Source: Atopsyche davidsoni
Lineage: Eukaryota; Arthropoda; Insecta; Trichoptera; Hydrobiosidae
Direction of reading: 5' to 3'
NCBI GenBank assembly: GCA_022113835.1
Contig: JAILWY010000023.1
Coordinates: 7,998,001-8,062,000, forward strand
DNA: 64,000 bases
Of this stretch, positions 52,126-63,761 are shown piece by piece (position 1 is the first letter of the stretch; each line of letters begins with the position of its first letter). The notes beneath the pieces were generated by a model. It made no database searches, was not told where the DNA came from, and worked only from the letters and a program-made list of their open reading frames with translations. Made by a program: the position numbers and the translations under genes.

Positions 52126-53103
52126 AATGAATCATTTCTAAAAATATTGAATATTTTTTTTTTTTTTTAAAGGCAAAAATTTATTTTTGAGCAATGTGAT
52201 TCAATTTACATATCAAAATCAAGAATATCATGAAAATTATAGCTTTGAAATTCTCAAAATCGTTGTTGATTCACTTGTTAGTAAAATACTATAAATCAAT
52301 ATTTTTTTACGGAGAATACTACATAATTAGTTGGTCATCATCTTTACAATACATCTTTAAAATCTTTAAGTCATATCAGTTTGGCTTTCTGCTATTGAAA
52401 TAATTCACACGATTTCTAATCATCAAGGTTTATCTACTCTTGAAAAACCTTTGTTTATATTGTTATTTGTATTTACGTGTTATATTTGCACTGTGTACAT
52501 AAAGTGGCTCACATAATAATACGTTTTATATAGACTTATAGTAGAATGTAGGAAACATATCACTAACATTTTCTGGGTGTGTTTTTTTTTGCTATTTACA
52601 AACATCTCCTTAACAATAATCTAGATATGAGGTGGCGTCGTTACTAAAAAATAACCTTACAACTTACTACTTTGAATAAAACAAGAATACATTATTAGGT
52701 TTAAGAATTAAATATTCTTGGGAAAACTTATTTTGTAGTTTTCAATTCGTAATGATTTGCTGTAACTACAAAAGTATCACGAGTTAATCGAAAAATGCCA
52801 CCGCTCACACAATCCGCTAAAACAGTCACTTAGGGGGTGAGAGTTGTTATATACATACTATTTTAAAATAAAAATCAAAAAATTATACAATATACTCTTC
52901 ATAACTTATGTTTAAAATCTACTATCTACCCACCAACTCTGAAATTCCAAGTAGAAAGCATAGTTATATCGTACTTACTATAAAAACCAGAGATTTAAGC
53001 ACTTTAAACAATATCAGGTCCACCTTTTGGCTAAATACCAAGAATCAAATCATTTGAATGTCTTTTATTCAATTATAAACATGATATTTTTATGGTAGCA
53101 ATG

Positions 53104-53165
53104 AACTAAAACAAAGTTTTAGTTTTATCACTAGCTAGAGAAAATTAAGCTAAAATTTTAGCTTA
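53104..53165. repeat. Two adjacent short palindromes
   Basis: Arms AACTAAAAC/GTTTTAGTT with a 3-base loop lie at 53104-53124. A perfect 20-bp palindrome without loop follows at 53146-53165. Confidence 0.85.
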
Positions 53166-53742
53166 TAGTGTTTGTAGTGAATAAATTTTTACTATTGGGT
53201 TTGGTTCATAGTGCAAATATATTTATAGTGAATAAACATATTAGAAATTGAAAAAATATATATTGTTCGCCATTAGCTATCAAGATACTTTAGAGCGTAA
53301 TTATTTCCTATTATGCTTTAATAATTTCATATTTATGTAAATTTGTTGAATTGAAGTGTGAAAGCATGTAATAGGCAAATTGCTATTTTTCCAAGAATAG
53401 TTTTTAAAAAAAGCATGTTCTGTTTCTTTGAATAAGAATAGAGTAAAAATATTAAATAATATTTTTTTGTAATGATAACAATTATAATAGTTTAAAAAAT
53501 GAAACCTCAACTTAGGACTAGAGAAGTTATTATCGGATATATAAACAGAAAAAAGAAAACTTCTGGTTCTAGTTACTTCAGCCTATCTTTTATATTTTGT
53601 GAATAAATCTGTCTAGGGTGTTATCGCAATCATTTGAATAATTTAAATACTAAGCTTATTAAAAAAAGACTTCTTTACCAATGACTATGTAGAAATATCA
53701 ATTAAATTTCAAAATAATAAAAAACAATTTTTTTTCTATATA

Positions 53743-54666
53743 CAGGGTGTTTTTTATAGAGGTATAGAACTTTAAGTTGGCAACACTGTTTTAACTGGCG
53801 GCCATTTTGTCAGCTGTCAAGGGATTTATGTTTAGTTTGGTTTGGCATTTCAACATGAATAGACTGACGCAGGCGCAGATTTGGTGAATGGGCCCAAAAC
53901 AAGATTGCCGTTGATCCCGATTTTCATAAGCGAATTTTGTTTAGCGATGAAGCTCACTTTTGGTTGAATGGATACGTCAATAAACAAAACTGCCGTATTT
54001 GGAGTGATGATAATCCTCAAGTGTATGTTGAGACACCGTTACATCCAGAAAAACTGACTGTTTGGTGTGTTTTATGGGCTGGTGGAATCATTGGTCCGTA
54101 CTTCTTTAAAGACGATGCTGGTCAGGCCGTTACAGTCAATGGTGACCGCTATAGAGCCATGATTACTGACTTTTTCGTTCATCAATTGAACAACCATGAT
54201 GTGCAGGAGCTGTGGTTTCAATAAGACAGCGCAACATGTCACACAGCTCGTGCCACAATTGCTTTATTGAAGGAAACGTTTGGTAACCGCATAGTTTCAC
54301 GTTTCGGACCCGTTAATTGGCCTCCAAGATCGTGCTATTTAACGCCGCTAGACTATTTTCTGTGGGGATATGTGAAGTCACTAGTCTACGCCGATAAGCC
54401 CGAAACGATTGACTACTTGGAGGACAACATTCGCCGCGTTATTGCCGATATATACGGCCACAAATGTTGGAAAAAGTCATCGAGAATTGGACCCCCAGAC
54501 TAAACTACGTCCGAGCCAGCCGTGGCGGTCATATGCCAGAAATCATATTTAAATTATAATGCCAAAAAATTATCTTTCGAATAAAGTTAATTTCATGTCA
54601 ATTTAAAAAAAATTATCTTTGTTTTATTCCATTTCAAAGTTCTATACCTCTATAAAAAACACCCTA
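53743..54666 (+). mobile_element. Internally deleted mariner-type transposon
   Basis: Terminal inverted repeats of about 30 bp (AGGGTGTTTTTTATAGAGG at the core) match except for the first base, and TA dinucleotides flank both ends (53741-53742, 54667-54668). The 924-bp element carries a broken DDE transposase, so it can only move with help. It lies in the spacer between glycosyltransferase copies 1 and 2. Confidence 0.92.
53855..54559 (+). pseudogene. Mariner/Tc1-like transposase remnant
   Basis: A start-like ATG (53855) opens MNRLTQAQ. The frame then jumps into the catalytic domain, so the DNA-binding N-terminal part is deleted. The catalytic region reads LFSDEAHF (first Asp), FQ-stop-DSATCHTA (second Asp) and LTPLDYFLWGY (third acidic residue). 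A TAA at about 54221 replaces what is usually a second Gln, and a frame change near 54465 shifts the last part (ENWTPRLNYVRASRGG) to another frame. Three independent lesions make it non-functional. Confidence 0.88.
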
Positions 54667-54668
54667 TA

Positions 54669-55810
54669 TATCAGATATCTCGAAAAGTTATATTTTTCAT
54701 TTTATTCATATTTTATAAAAATATTTAACCAATTTAATTTTAAAATTTACTAAATTAAAATAATTACATATACCAAAATTTACCATAAAGTTTGCATTGG
54801 ATTAAATTTTAAATTATTCAAATCAATACAAAGTACAATAATCGACAACACGTTATGTTATAAACAAAGCAGATCCATACCTTATGCGCATGCCGTCATC
54901 GTTGCACCACTAGGCTCAACCATTGGATCGCATAGCTCTCCTTGGGGATGGTGCCGTTCGAAACACGTTTGGTCGAATCCATATTTGATAAATTTATTTT
55001 TCTTAAATCAACACATCACACAAATCTTTTATATCAGCTTCCAAAAAACTAAATTTATTATATCTCAAAATAAATAATTATTTTGTTATTATAAAAGATA
55101 GCACCTACCTGTGGTTTTTGATGCTATATTAAAATAAATAACAGTCAGCAAACTTTTGATTTAAATGTGTATTTTTATTACTATTAATAAAAAGAGTAAT
55201 TCATGATACGAGTATGCAATCTTATAGCTCAAAAGTACATATAATATATTTTTTTCCATGTAAAGCTCCTGGATTTGATTGTCAGTGCGTCTGGTGAGAA
55301 TAAAAAATGATTTAATTTATTCAATTTTAATTAAATTGAGGACTATTGGGTTTTTAAGAAAAACAAACGGCAAGTTCATAGTATATTAGGTTTATATTGT
55401 ATATCAAATATTGGACAGATTAGATTAGTATTGGACACCCTTGATCATGCTACCTTTTTGCAATTATGAAGCAGCATATACTGAGCTGGTAGATTGATTG
55501 CCGGTGTGTCTGCATAAGCTTCACAAAACTCATACATACACACTGCTCCAGCATACTTGTAAATGGCAAAACTGTAAACACTACCTTGAATAGTTTAAGC
55601 ACAACATAGAAACTAGATAGTACCCCATTTACACCATGGCAAGAATTCACCGTGAAAATAATTTTATATTAACATTAAAAAGTAAAAAATAAATATAAGA
55701 AACAAACTGCAGAGTTTCAGAATTAGGATGGCAAATGTCACAATGAATAAGACCCTCGATTATACTTACAAGATGTCTAGCTATTACAATAAATATTAAG
55801 TACGTCCTAT
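54669..55810. other. AT-rich spacer with two odd segments
   Basis: 54885-54985 holds a GC-richer segment with tRNA-promoter-like words (GGTCGAATCC, GTTCGAAAC) that may be a SINE scrap. 55450-55600 on the minus strand reads open in two frames with coding-like residues (FCEAYADTPAINLPAQ) but no family I recognise. Confidence 0.3.
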
Positions 55811-57128
55811 TCAAGCATTTCCAGCTTTTCTTTGCTTATTCCAAATGCTTATTAATTTATTTGGGTCGTGGAAGCCATGGCTGGCGATTACGTAGTCGTA
55901 CTTAAAAAGTATTTTATAATAAAAGTAAAACTCTTGAGAATGAAAGAGCTCTAAACCGCACTTCTTGGCTAGAATACCCAAGTATACGTCGTCAAACCTG
56001 AAATTAGATAAAATAGTTGGTACTTGTTTTATTACGTTAGTCAATAATAAAATCTCAAAATTTGCAGCAATATAAAAATGACCTGAAATGCTTAGTATAG
56101 AAACTGGCATAGTATATAGTAGTAAGTGCTTCCTTTGAGACAATATATGATCCTGCTAAAACAAATGGTGGCCACCTATTCCAAGGATACTCCGATAATG
56201 GCATGAACCATTTACTATGCGCAAATCTGATAGGATAGTGTTTTTTGTTCACATAACCTAAAAATGATGGGCAAACAATGTTATAACTAAATAAAACATC
56301 ATTGTTATAAGTATATGATATATCAAATGTAAATAAAATACCTGCATACAATAACACACTATTAGGAAACTCTAATAGAGAAGTTTGATTTTCCATATTA
56401 TTATTGCCTTTCGAGAGATTTTTACTTCTGTTCCGAGAATTCTCAAAATAATAATCACTTGATTTAGGAGTAAATTTTCTGTCTGGCAGAGATTTTTCAA
56501 TGTAATTTGGATAATTGTAAGGATTTTGAAGAAATCTTAATACATTCTTCACGGATATGTACATGTCGTCATCAGCAAACAGAAAATAATCAGCTTTGCT
56601 GCAATATGTCATCACCCATTTAAAACCAATCATAGTTTTTATAGTGTTGTTATAATATGTGTCATAGAAGTCAGCCTGAACAATATCCTTATATTTGGTG
56701 GCTTCTTTTGAGATTTGAAAATTTAATCCACTTAGAGGATATTTTGCAACTCCCAATAAAAATACTGTTCGTATTTCGACATCGAGGAACCTATTTTCAT
56801 TTCCCCATGTTTTACGAATTGCAAGCCTTCTGTCTACATGACTCATTGCTGACTTGACAAGAATGACTAATCTCACAGGACTGGCTGCCCCCTGGCATTT
56901 TTCAGCACATTCTATGTTAAATGAATAATTATAACTGTTTATTGGTGGGATCCTAGGAACTTCATTATTTCTTAATTGTTTTATCAGTGGCATTATATCT
57001 TCTGTCAATGGATATTCAAACGTTGTTTTAAAGTCTTTTTCATAAAAACTTATACGAACACCGAGGAATTCCATTAAAACAATAACAGTTACAGCTGCAA
57101 CTATATATTTTATTTTTCTTTTAATCAT
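55811..57128 (-). CDS. Brainiac-like beta-1,3-glycosyltransferase, copy 2
   Basis: Exons 56342-57128, 56083-56257 and 55811-55997 give 382 residues. The first intron is only 84 bp and has no stop in frame, so unspliced reading continues into exon 2; the TAG|GT acceptor and agreement with the other copies argue that it is spliced. A type II anchor lies at about residues 8-24, the DDD metal site at 186-188, then EYPWNRWPPFVLAGSYIVS and RFDDVYLGILAKKCG, ending GNA. The middle of exon 1 is almost identical to copy 1, while the first 30 residues and exons 2-3 have diverged. Expected role is Golgi beta-1,3 sugar transfer as for Brainiac; acceptor specificity cannot be read from sequence. Confidence 0.9.
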
Positions 57129-58990
57129 TTTAAGCAGTTTTTTAAAAAAATTTATGCAGTTAAAGATTTTTTGTTTAAATTCCTTGTTTTGTTTTTATAA
57201 TGTAATAAGTACGAATCTGTAATAAAATAAACCACAAATTTAAAAACAAGTTTTATTTAAACCATATTTTCACAAAACTTTCCAGCACATATTTGATATT
57301 ATTATTTGTAACAAAGTAGCTATTTCATTGATTAACATTATTGTAATAAAAGTACAAATTATATAGTTATAAATCGTATTTTATTAATAATGAATCTTAC
57401 CAATGATTCTACTCAAATAAGATATCAAACAGTTCCTGTTTTCTTTCATTACTTTTTATTTTAAAAAAGTTACCTATTTTCACAGTACTCACCATAAAAA
57501 TCACAGCATCGAAGCAATGTAAATGGTAAAAAGTCCACTTATTGATGAAATATTATAAATCAATTTGTTTAAGAACTTCGTCTCAAATCACAAATCTTTA
57601 TGAGTATGAAAAGCAATATAATTTATATATAAAAGTATCAGCACTAGTTTTGATTATTTAGTCCTTAATTAGTTGAAGTATGTGCAGTGAATGTATTTTG
57701 ATCGTTTTAATAGACTCGATTTGGTGGTTTATATCAGAATTTATGTTGTATTAGAAACAAAATATAATGCTTTTAGCTCAGTGACAACGTTCAAGGTTTT
57801 CAAACACGTCACATTTTTTTTAAATTATGCAAATCGTTGAAGTGAAATCTCTAATAATACAAATCATTAAATTGAAGCGTGTAAGCATGTAACAGGCCAT
57901 GAAGTATTTTCAGATTTTAATTTGTTGAAGGAATTTGCAATATGAGATTGATATGAGTTCTTTCTCTCTAGGAAGTTTAAGCGCCAATAATATATTTTCA
58001 GGTCATGTTTATATTTATTCAGTAAAGTTAGCGCACTTGATTCACATTTGTTGACACAATGACTTTTAATTGATATTTGCACTATGCCCATATGTATATA
58101 GTGTGGTGCAAGAAATTAGCAAGAGTATCCACGAAGGTTAATGTACCATCAGTCAGCTTGCACTGTCGAAACAGATTTGGTACTTTGCTGATAATCAGCA
58201 ACTAATAAATGGCTTCAGAGCTGTGCCCTCGAAATTCTAAAGTGTAAGGGGAATAAGCTATGTCTGCTCAAAGGTTAACATGTTATGTCACATGGGAGAA
58301 AATAAGAGATGATCCTTGTGAAAACCAAGATTCTGACATCCTAGGACGAAGACTGCTTGGTCTGGAAACTCTCTTTTGACTTGTTAAAGAAGGTATGTTT
58401 CTTGGAATTTTTGTATCATATGACAAAGTTTAGTGATGAATTTGGCCTAACTTTGAGGAAGCCTAAAACATCTACGATATGAAACGATTATGTAAATTAC
58501 TGCTACAAGGACACAACAAGATCTAGAACCATCATTTTTGATCAAAAGTTGAAAAACGTTTGTTTTAATCAAATCTCTATATTTACTGTACTATTTTTTT
58601 TCAAAATCTCTGAAATTAGAAATGAGAGCTGTTGTATCCTATAATAATAAACCATACATATACATATACGTAACCTTTTATTTTAAATTTGATGATTAAT
58701 GATTTACATGTTGCTAGCAATAAGCTTAGGTTTTGTCTTTAAACACTAGCTACTCAGCACATCCAAAATTCCCGTAAAGTTTTAATCATATCGCTCTAAC
58801 CTCCTTATTTAATGTAATTGTATGTAATTTTCCAAATTTTTTAAATGCATTTTCAGAATTTTTGTTGTGTGTAATGAAAAAAATACTTCTAATATAGTTG
58901 TATACTTTAATTGCACTTTTAATGTATCATTTCTATTAAAACTACTTAAAATAATATAATATCACATAATAATATTAAATGCACGGTATC
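57129..58990. other. AT-rich spacer with a decayed coding-like segment
   Basis: 57850-57900 resembles 53330-53390 in the neighbouring spacer. 58257-58560 on the plus strand reads as interrupted coding sequence (for example SDEFGLTLRKPKTSTI near 58430) and may be a relic of a transposon or gene. Confidence 0.35.
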
Positions 58991-60777
58991 TTAAGCATTA
59001 CCAGCTGCTCTCTGCTCATTCCAAACAGACATTAGTTCATTTGGATCATCGAAACCATGGGACGCAATTACATAACGATAATTATGAACATTATAATCTT
59101 TCTTATAGAAGTAAAACTCCTTGGAGTGGAAGGGCTCTATATCACACTTCTTTGCAAGCAATCCCAAATAGATATCGTCAAACCTGAGAATGAACAAATC
59201 AAGGAAAAAAATTATAATGTACCTAAGAAGTAATGGGTTTAAAAATATAATAACAATATTTAAATATTAGTAAATTTAAGTAGTTCACATACCTGAAATG
59301 CTTAGTGTAATAACTACCAAAATACATTGTAGCGAGCGCATCTCTGGAGAGGATATAGGCTCCAGCAGATACATAAGGTGGCCACATGTGCCAAGGGTAC
59401 TCTGACAAAGGAATGTACCACTTGCTGCTTCTGTGCCGATGAGGTGAAGAATTAAACACAAAACCTGTAAGTAAAATACATCATTACTAATATGATTAGG
59501 CACATTAGTTCATATATAGAAGATGATTTAAAGAAACTCTCAGAAAAATATCATAGTGATTTGTGTGGAATTTGAACCCGCATCTCCTGGTTTACATGAC
59601 CGGTGTACGAACCCTTGTACTATATATATTATATATTACAAACCAATCATATCATAACTTTTACATTACTTTTAAATTTCATTTAGTCTATATTTAATGG
59701 ACTAAAGGAATATGAATACTGATAAAAAAATATTTAATAAATAGCTTAGGTTTTTACACAAAGGGAAAATAAATTGGAAAAATGTGCAATTTTGAAATGA
59801 TTGAGCACTTGCGAATTGATTAATTTAATAAAATTCCTCCTTCGTGTAATCTGGAGGTTAATGTATTGTAATTTACCTGTATATAGCACAACATCATCGG
59901 GTAGTTCATAGTTACTATGAATTTGTCTTTTCACTCGGCTATTGGCATAATTATATGTAACAAGACTATTTCTTCTACTGCTGGAAACATTTTTCAAGTT
60001 TTGACTGTTCACTTGAGATTCGTTTGAGTATACTTCTATCTTTGGTATATCAACAATTGAACGTTTATTTCGAGTCAATTTTCTAATTGAAATAAGTGAT
60101 TCCTCAACATATTCAGGGTAATTGGAAGGGTTTCTGACAAATCTTAAGACATTCTTCATAGAGATATACATATCATCATCAGAAAACATATAAAATTTAG
60201 CTTTTGGGCAATATGCCATTGCCCACCTAAAGCCCATCATAGTTTTAATGGTATTATTGAAATAGGTGTCAAGGAAATTAGCCTGTACTATATCTCTATA
60301 TTTGGCTGCTTCACGCAGTATTTCATAGTTTAATTTACTATAAGGATCGTGAGTGACTCCCAAAAGAAAGATTGTTCGTATTTCAACATCAGAGAATCTA
60401 TTTTCAAATCCCCAAGTGTTGCGAATGGCAATTCTTCGGTCAAAGTTATTCATGGCTGACTTAACAATCACAACCAGTCTCACAGGAAGACTATCATCTC
60501 GACACTTCTGAGGGCATGTAAAGTGAAATGAATAATTATAGGTATTGATTGGTAGTATTCTAGGGACTTCGTTGTTTTTTAACTGTTCAATAAATGGCAT
60601 TATATCTTCTGACAATGGGTAGTCAAATGTTGTCTTAAAATCTTTCTCAAACAAGTGGAGATGAAGGCCAAAATATTGCATTAAAGCTATAAGCGCCACT
60701 ATTGTTAAAATATACTTTATTTTTTTTCTTGTCATTTTAAATATTTTTTTCATTTTTGCTAATTGAGGTTTATTCAT
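58991..60777 (-). CDS. Brainiac-like beta-1,3-glycosyltransferase, copy 3
   Basis: Exons 59877-60777, 59293-59464 and 58991-59183 give 421 residues from Met 60777. An internal Met at 60735 aligns with the start of copy 2 and may be the true start (407 residues). The anchor is about residues 22-40. The GT31 motifs are RRIAIRNTWGFENRF, FSDDDMY (DDD at 200-202), EYPWHMWPPYVSAGAYILS and RFDDIYLGLLAKKC, ending GNA. A basic, Ser/Asn-rich insert of about 70 residues (221-290) lies before the second motif block. This is the most diverged of the three copies. It is the best candidate for the parental gene, since its RFSDVEIR and TYFNNT blocks sit closest to fly Brainiac as I recall it; a tree would decide. 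Confidence 0.9.
59565..59615 (-). repeat. tRNA-like 3' fragment in an intron
   Basis: On the minus strand, a segment with an anticodon-arm-like piece (ACCGGTCATGTAAACC) is followed by GATGCGGGTTCAAATTCC, close to the tRNA B box. The 5' half and acceptor stem are missing. It lies in the first intron of glycosyltransferase copy 3. Likely a tRNA-derived SINE scrap or tRNA pseudogene. Confidence 0.4.
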
Positions 60778-63608
60778 TTTACATTAACTTGTATAATTAT
60801 ACAGTTCTCCAAAGTTTTATTTCCGTGCGAATTGGTTTTCCTTTGATTCACGTTCATATTATTGTGTTAATTTTCTACAAAGATGTTTAAATTGAACCTA
60901 TCCCTAATTCAGTCTAATAATATCGAGCCTGAAATAAAAAAAGAACATAGTAACAATCAAAATATAATAATCCAATATAATAGTACAATTAAAAGAAATA
61001 CTAATGACAATATTTCAGGATAAGGTAATGATGCATAAAATAAATTTGAAATTGTCAGTACATTTTTTATTTTCCTATATAAATGATGCTGTATAAAAAA
61101 AATAGTTTAGTGAAAGATGTATTTTTCAATAATACTTTTATACTGACAGAATGAACTATTTTGTTAAATTAAAATAAATATCTAAAATATGAAGTACCTT
61201 TATATTTTCCGTCTTGCCGGTTGGGTACTATCATTTCATCACTATATATTTGATAGTATAAAATTTAAAATCCCAAGAGCTTTTAGAGCTATACCGACAC
61301 TAATAAATAGCTTTAGTGTATTATTTGTGCATCGAGAAAACATATTTTCGACATTAGAGGACTTGACAATAACAAGCTCTCTGCCATTCCTCGCTGGCGA
61401 CAAGGACTGGACGAGTGACAAGTCCACCATCTGTAAAGTCAACGACAATTAGTCTATTGCTATTTGTGGTAGGATTGATTTTCCTAGATTGGTATGACGT
61501 ACTTATTGTTGCCAGGATATTAAATTATATGTATCAGCCAAAGCTACGACTACACGTGTACTTTAGGTTCACTATGACAGTACGGTTTCACATGAGATAC
61601 CGTTAAATAATTAAAAATGTATGTTTTTGATTAAGTTAAAGATTGTTTTTAAACGTAATACCATTAAATAAAATAAATTAAAAAGCGTTCTCATTGAATT
61701 TCTGTTCAAATTTTTTTTTGCACGCATTAATCTAGTCAATCATCTAGTCATCCATCATTTTAGCAATATCACTAAACTTATAATGATTAGTAGCATTTAT
61801 ATGTGCATACTCCAAGAAGCAAAAATATATTTTATTATTTTAATCCAATCTTTTATTATTTTATTTTTATTTCTTGTTCACTTATTTTTCCGTGGATGAG
61901 ACTATCCAGCTATTATGAGTAAAACTATTTGTTTACGTTTGAATTACTGATACTACTTTAGGCTACATTTACACTTAGATATACCACGGAAAAAATATAC
62001 TTTCTTAAATGCTTATAAAAACAAGCTTTATAGTTTACATTCAATAATAAAATCAAAATAATTTTATAAATACAACACTTTTATGACGATTTTAATAATA
62101 ATAAATTATTATTAATTTCTGTACATATAATATATATTTTCTGTTTCAATTAAGTGATTTTAATATTTGAACAAAAATTGAAATAGACGTGTAGGTATGA
62201 GTGGTGAGATATTTTTTTTATTTTTAGAAAAATAAAGTACATATAATTTTTAATTACTCAGTTACATCCCGTCAGCGATAACTATTTACTATCAACAAAA
62301 TTATACTTATCTTGATTTCACATTCTATTGTAAATACTTTTAATGTTGAAAAACTTATCTTTCTCTTTGTTTACACGGACTTTGATTAATTTTCTTAATA
62401 TTTCTACGGAATATCGATCTATTTTTTTGGCAACAGCCAATTTGTGATAATTGGATATTCATAAAACACTATTGATAAATTATTGCAGTTTTACCAAAAA
62501 ATATTTTCAGATTTGCATGAACGAGAAAAAAGTATTTATGATTGAGAAACAGTTCAAAGATAAAATAAATCAAAATAAAATACATCAGAGATAAATATAT
62601 CCATTTGAGAAGACTTATATAGTATATTTTTATTTATTTTGAAATACTCTATTTTTATTAATAAAAATAAACAAACAAGTTTTAGCAAATAATTTGTTTG
62701 TTTTGGGACATTCTCGATTAGGAGATTCTTTGAGTGTCGATAAACTAAAACAAATAAAAAAGTAGCACCAAAACAGTCCGGTGCTATTTTTCGACCGAAA
62801 ACTACGCTATAACGCATAATTAGTTCTTTTTATTTAATTGTGAATGTGGTGCCCGATTTTGTTCAAAAAGTGCCAACGTAAAGGGTACCTAAGTATAATT
62901 TTGTTTCATCACTCGTATCACGTGTGTTTACAACCGCCACATCAGTTCGTAGCAATTAATGTCGCGATAATTCTACTTCCCTAACATAAATTACTATGAA
63001 ATTGTGCGATTTATATCAAAACAATGTCCATTGTTGTGGTTTCATAAACATAACAATTTTATGGACGTCAGATGAACCCGCGTTTAGACATAACAGGTAA
63101 TTATGATTATCATCGCTAATCTAGTTATCTCTAGGATAAGTAATATCTAATTGTTTATATCCTGAATTTATTTGTTTACAACAAATTACAAAAATCCCCA
63201 GTAATTAGATTCGACGTCTTTGTCGGAAAAAAATGAATTATTATTCAAGCAGGTTTCAGTGTAATGTTTATTTTTTATTGCTTACCCAAATTCACGATTC
63301 ATCACCGTTTTATTTACGCCCAAATTTGCAGACTGATTAAGATAAACAATGGCTAACAAGTTTTCAAATGCATACATGCAATAATCAATTATCTTCAATA
63401 GCAATCTTGTCAATAAATTTTGTCGCAAATATTGACCCGGTATCAGAAGGTTCAAAATCCATACACTCAATAAAACTTAAACGTAAACACGCTTACAGAT
63501 ATGTAAAAATATCACTTTATATCTTTTGCTGTTGAAATATAATTCGCAAGAAATAAACAGCAAAAACGAATAATAAAGAAAGCGTAGTCTTCTTGAAAAG
63601 GTTAATAC
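60778..63608. other. AT-rich stretch upstream of the glycosyltransferase cluster
   Basis: No gene is supported. 61242-61448 on the minus strand is an open frame with coding-like wording (SLVQSLSPARNGRELVIVKS) that I cannot assign; it could be a fragment of a mobile element or gene. A CACGTG core lies near 62921. Confidence 0.35.
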
Positions 63609-63761
63609 CTGTGTTTTTCAACATTTTTTTAAATACGCGACCCCCTAGACCTTGGTAAAACTATGTCAGTGATTTTATAGACTAAAGACAAACAATTGTC
63701 TTGTTTTTTTACCTGCGACCCCCCGAGTAAGGCATCGCGACCCGCAGGTTGAAAAACACTG
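63609..63761. mobile_element. hAT-type miniature inverted-repeat element
   Basis: The right end read inward is CAGTGTTTTTCAACC, a typical hAT terminus; the left end is CTGTGTTTTTCAACA. The flanking 8-mers (63601-63608 and 63762-63769) agree at five of eight positions, consistent with an aged 8-bp target duplication. The 153-bp interior has no frame. Confidence 0.75.

Larger units (their letters stand above)
51712..53740. other. AT-rich spacer with small inverted repeats
   Basis: Upstream region of copy 1. It holds an imperfect foldback at 52049-52125 and palindromes at 53104-53165. A segment near 53330-53390 resembles 57850-57900, a trace of the tandem duplication that made the glycosyltransferase cluster. 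Confidence 0.45.

Noticed and set aside
56258..56341. Retained first intron of glycosyltransferase copy 2 as coding sequence
   Set aside because: It reads open by chance, but donor, acceptor and the other two copies support splicing.
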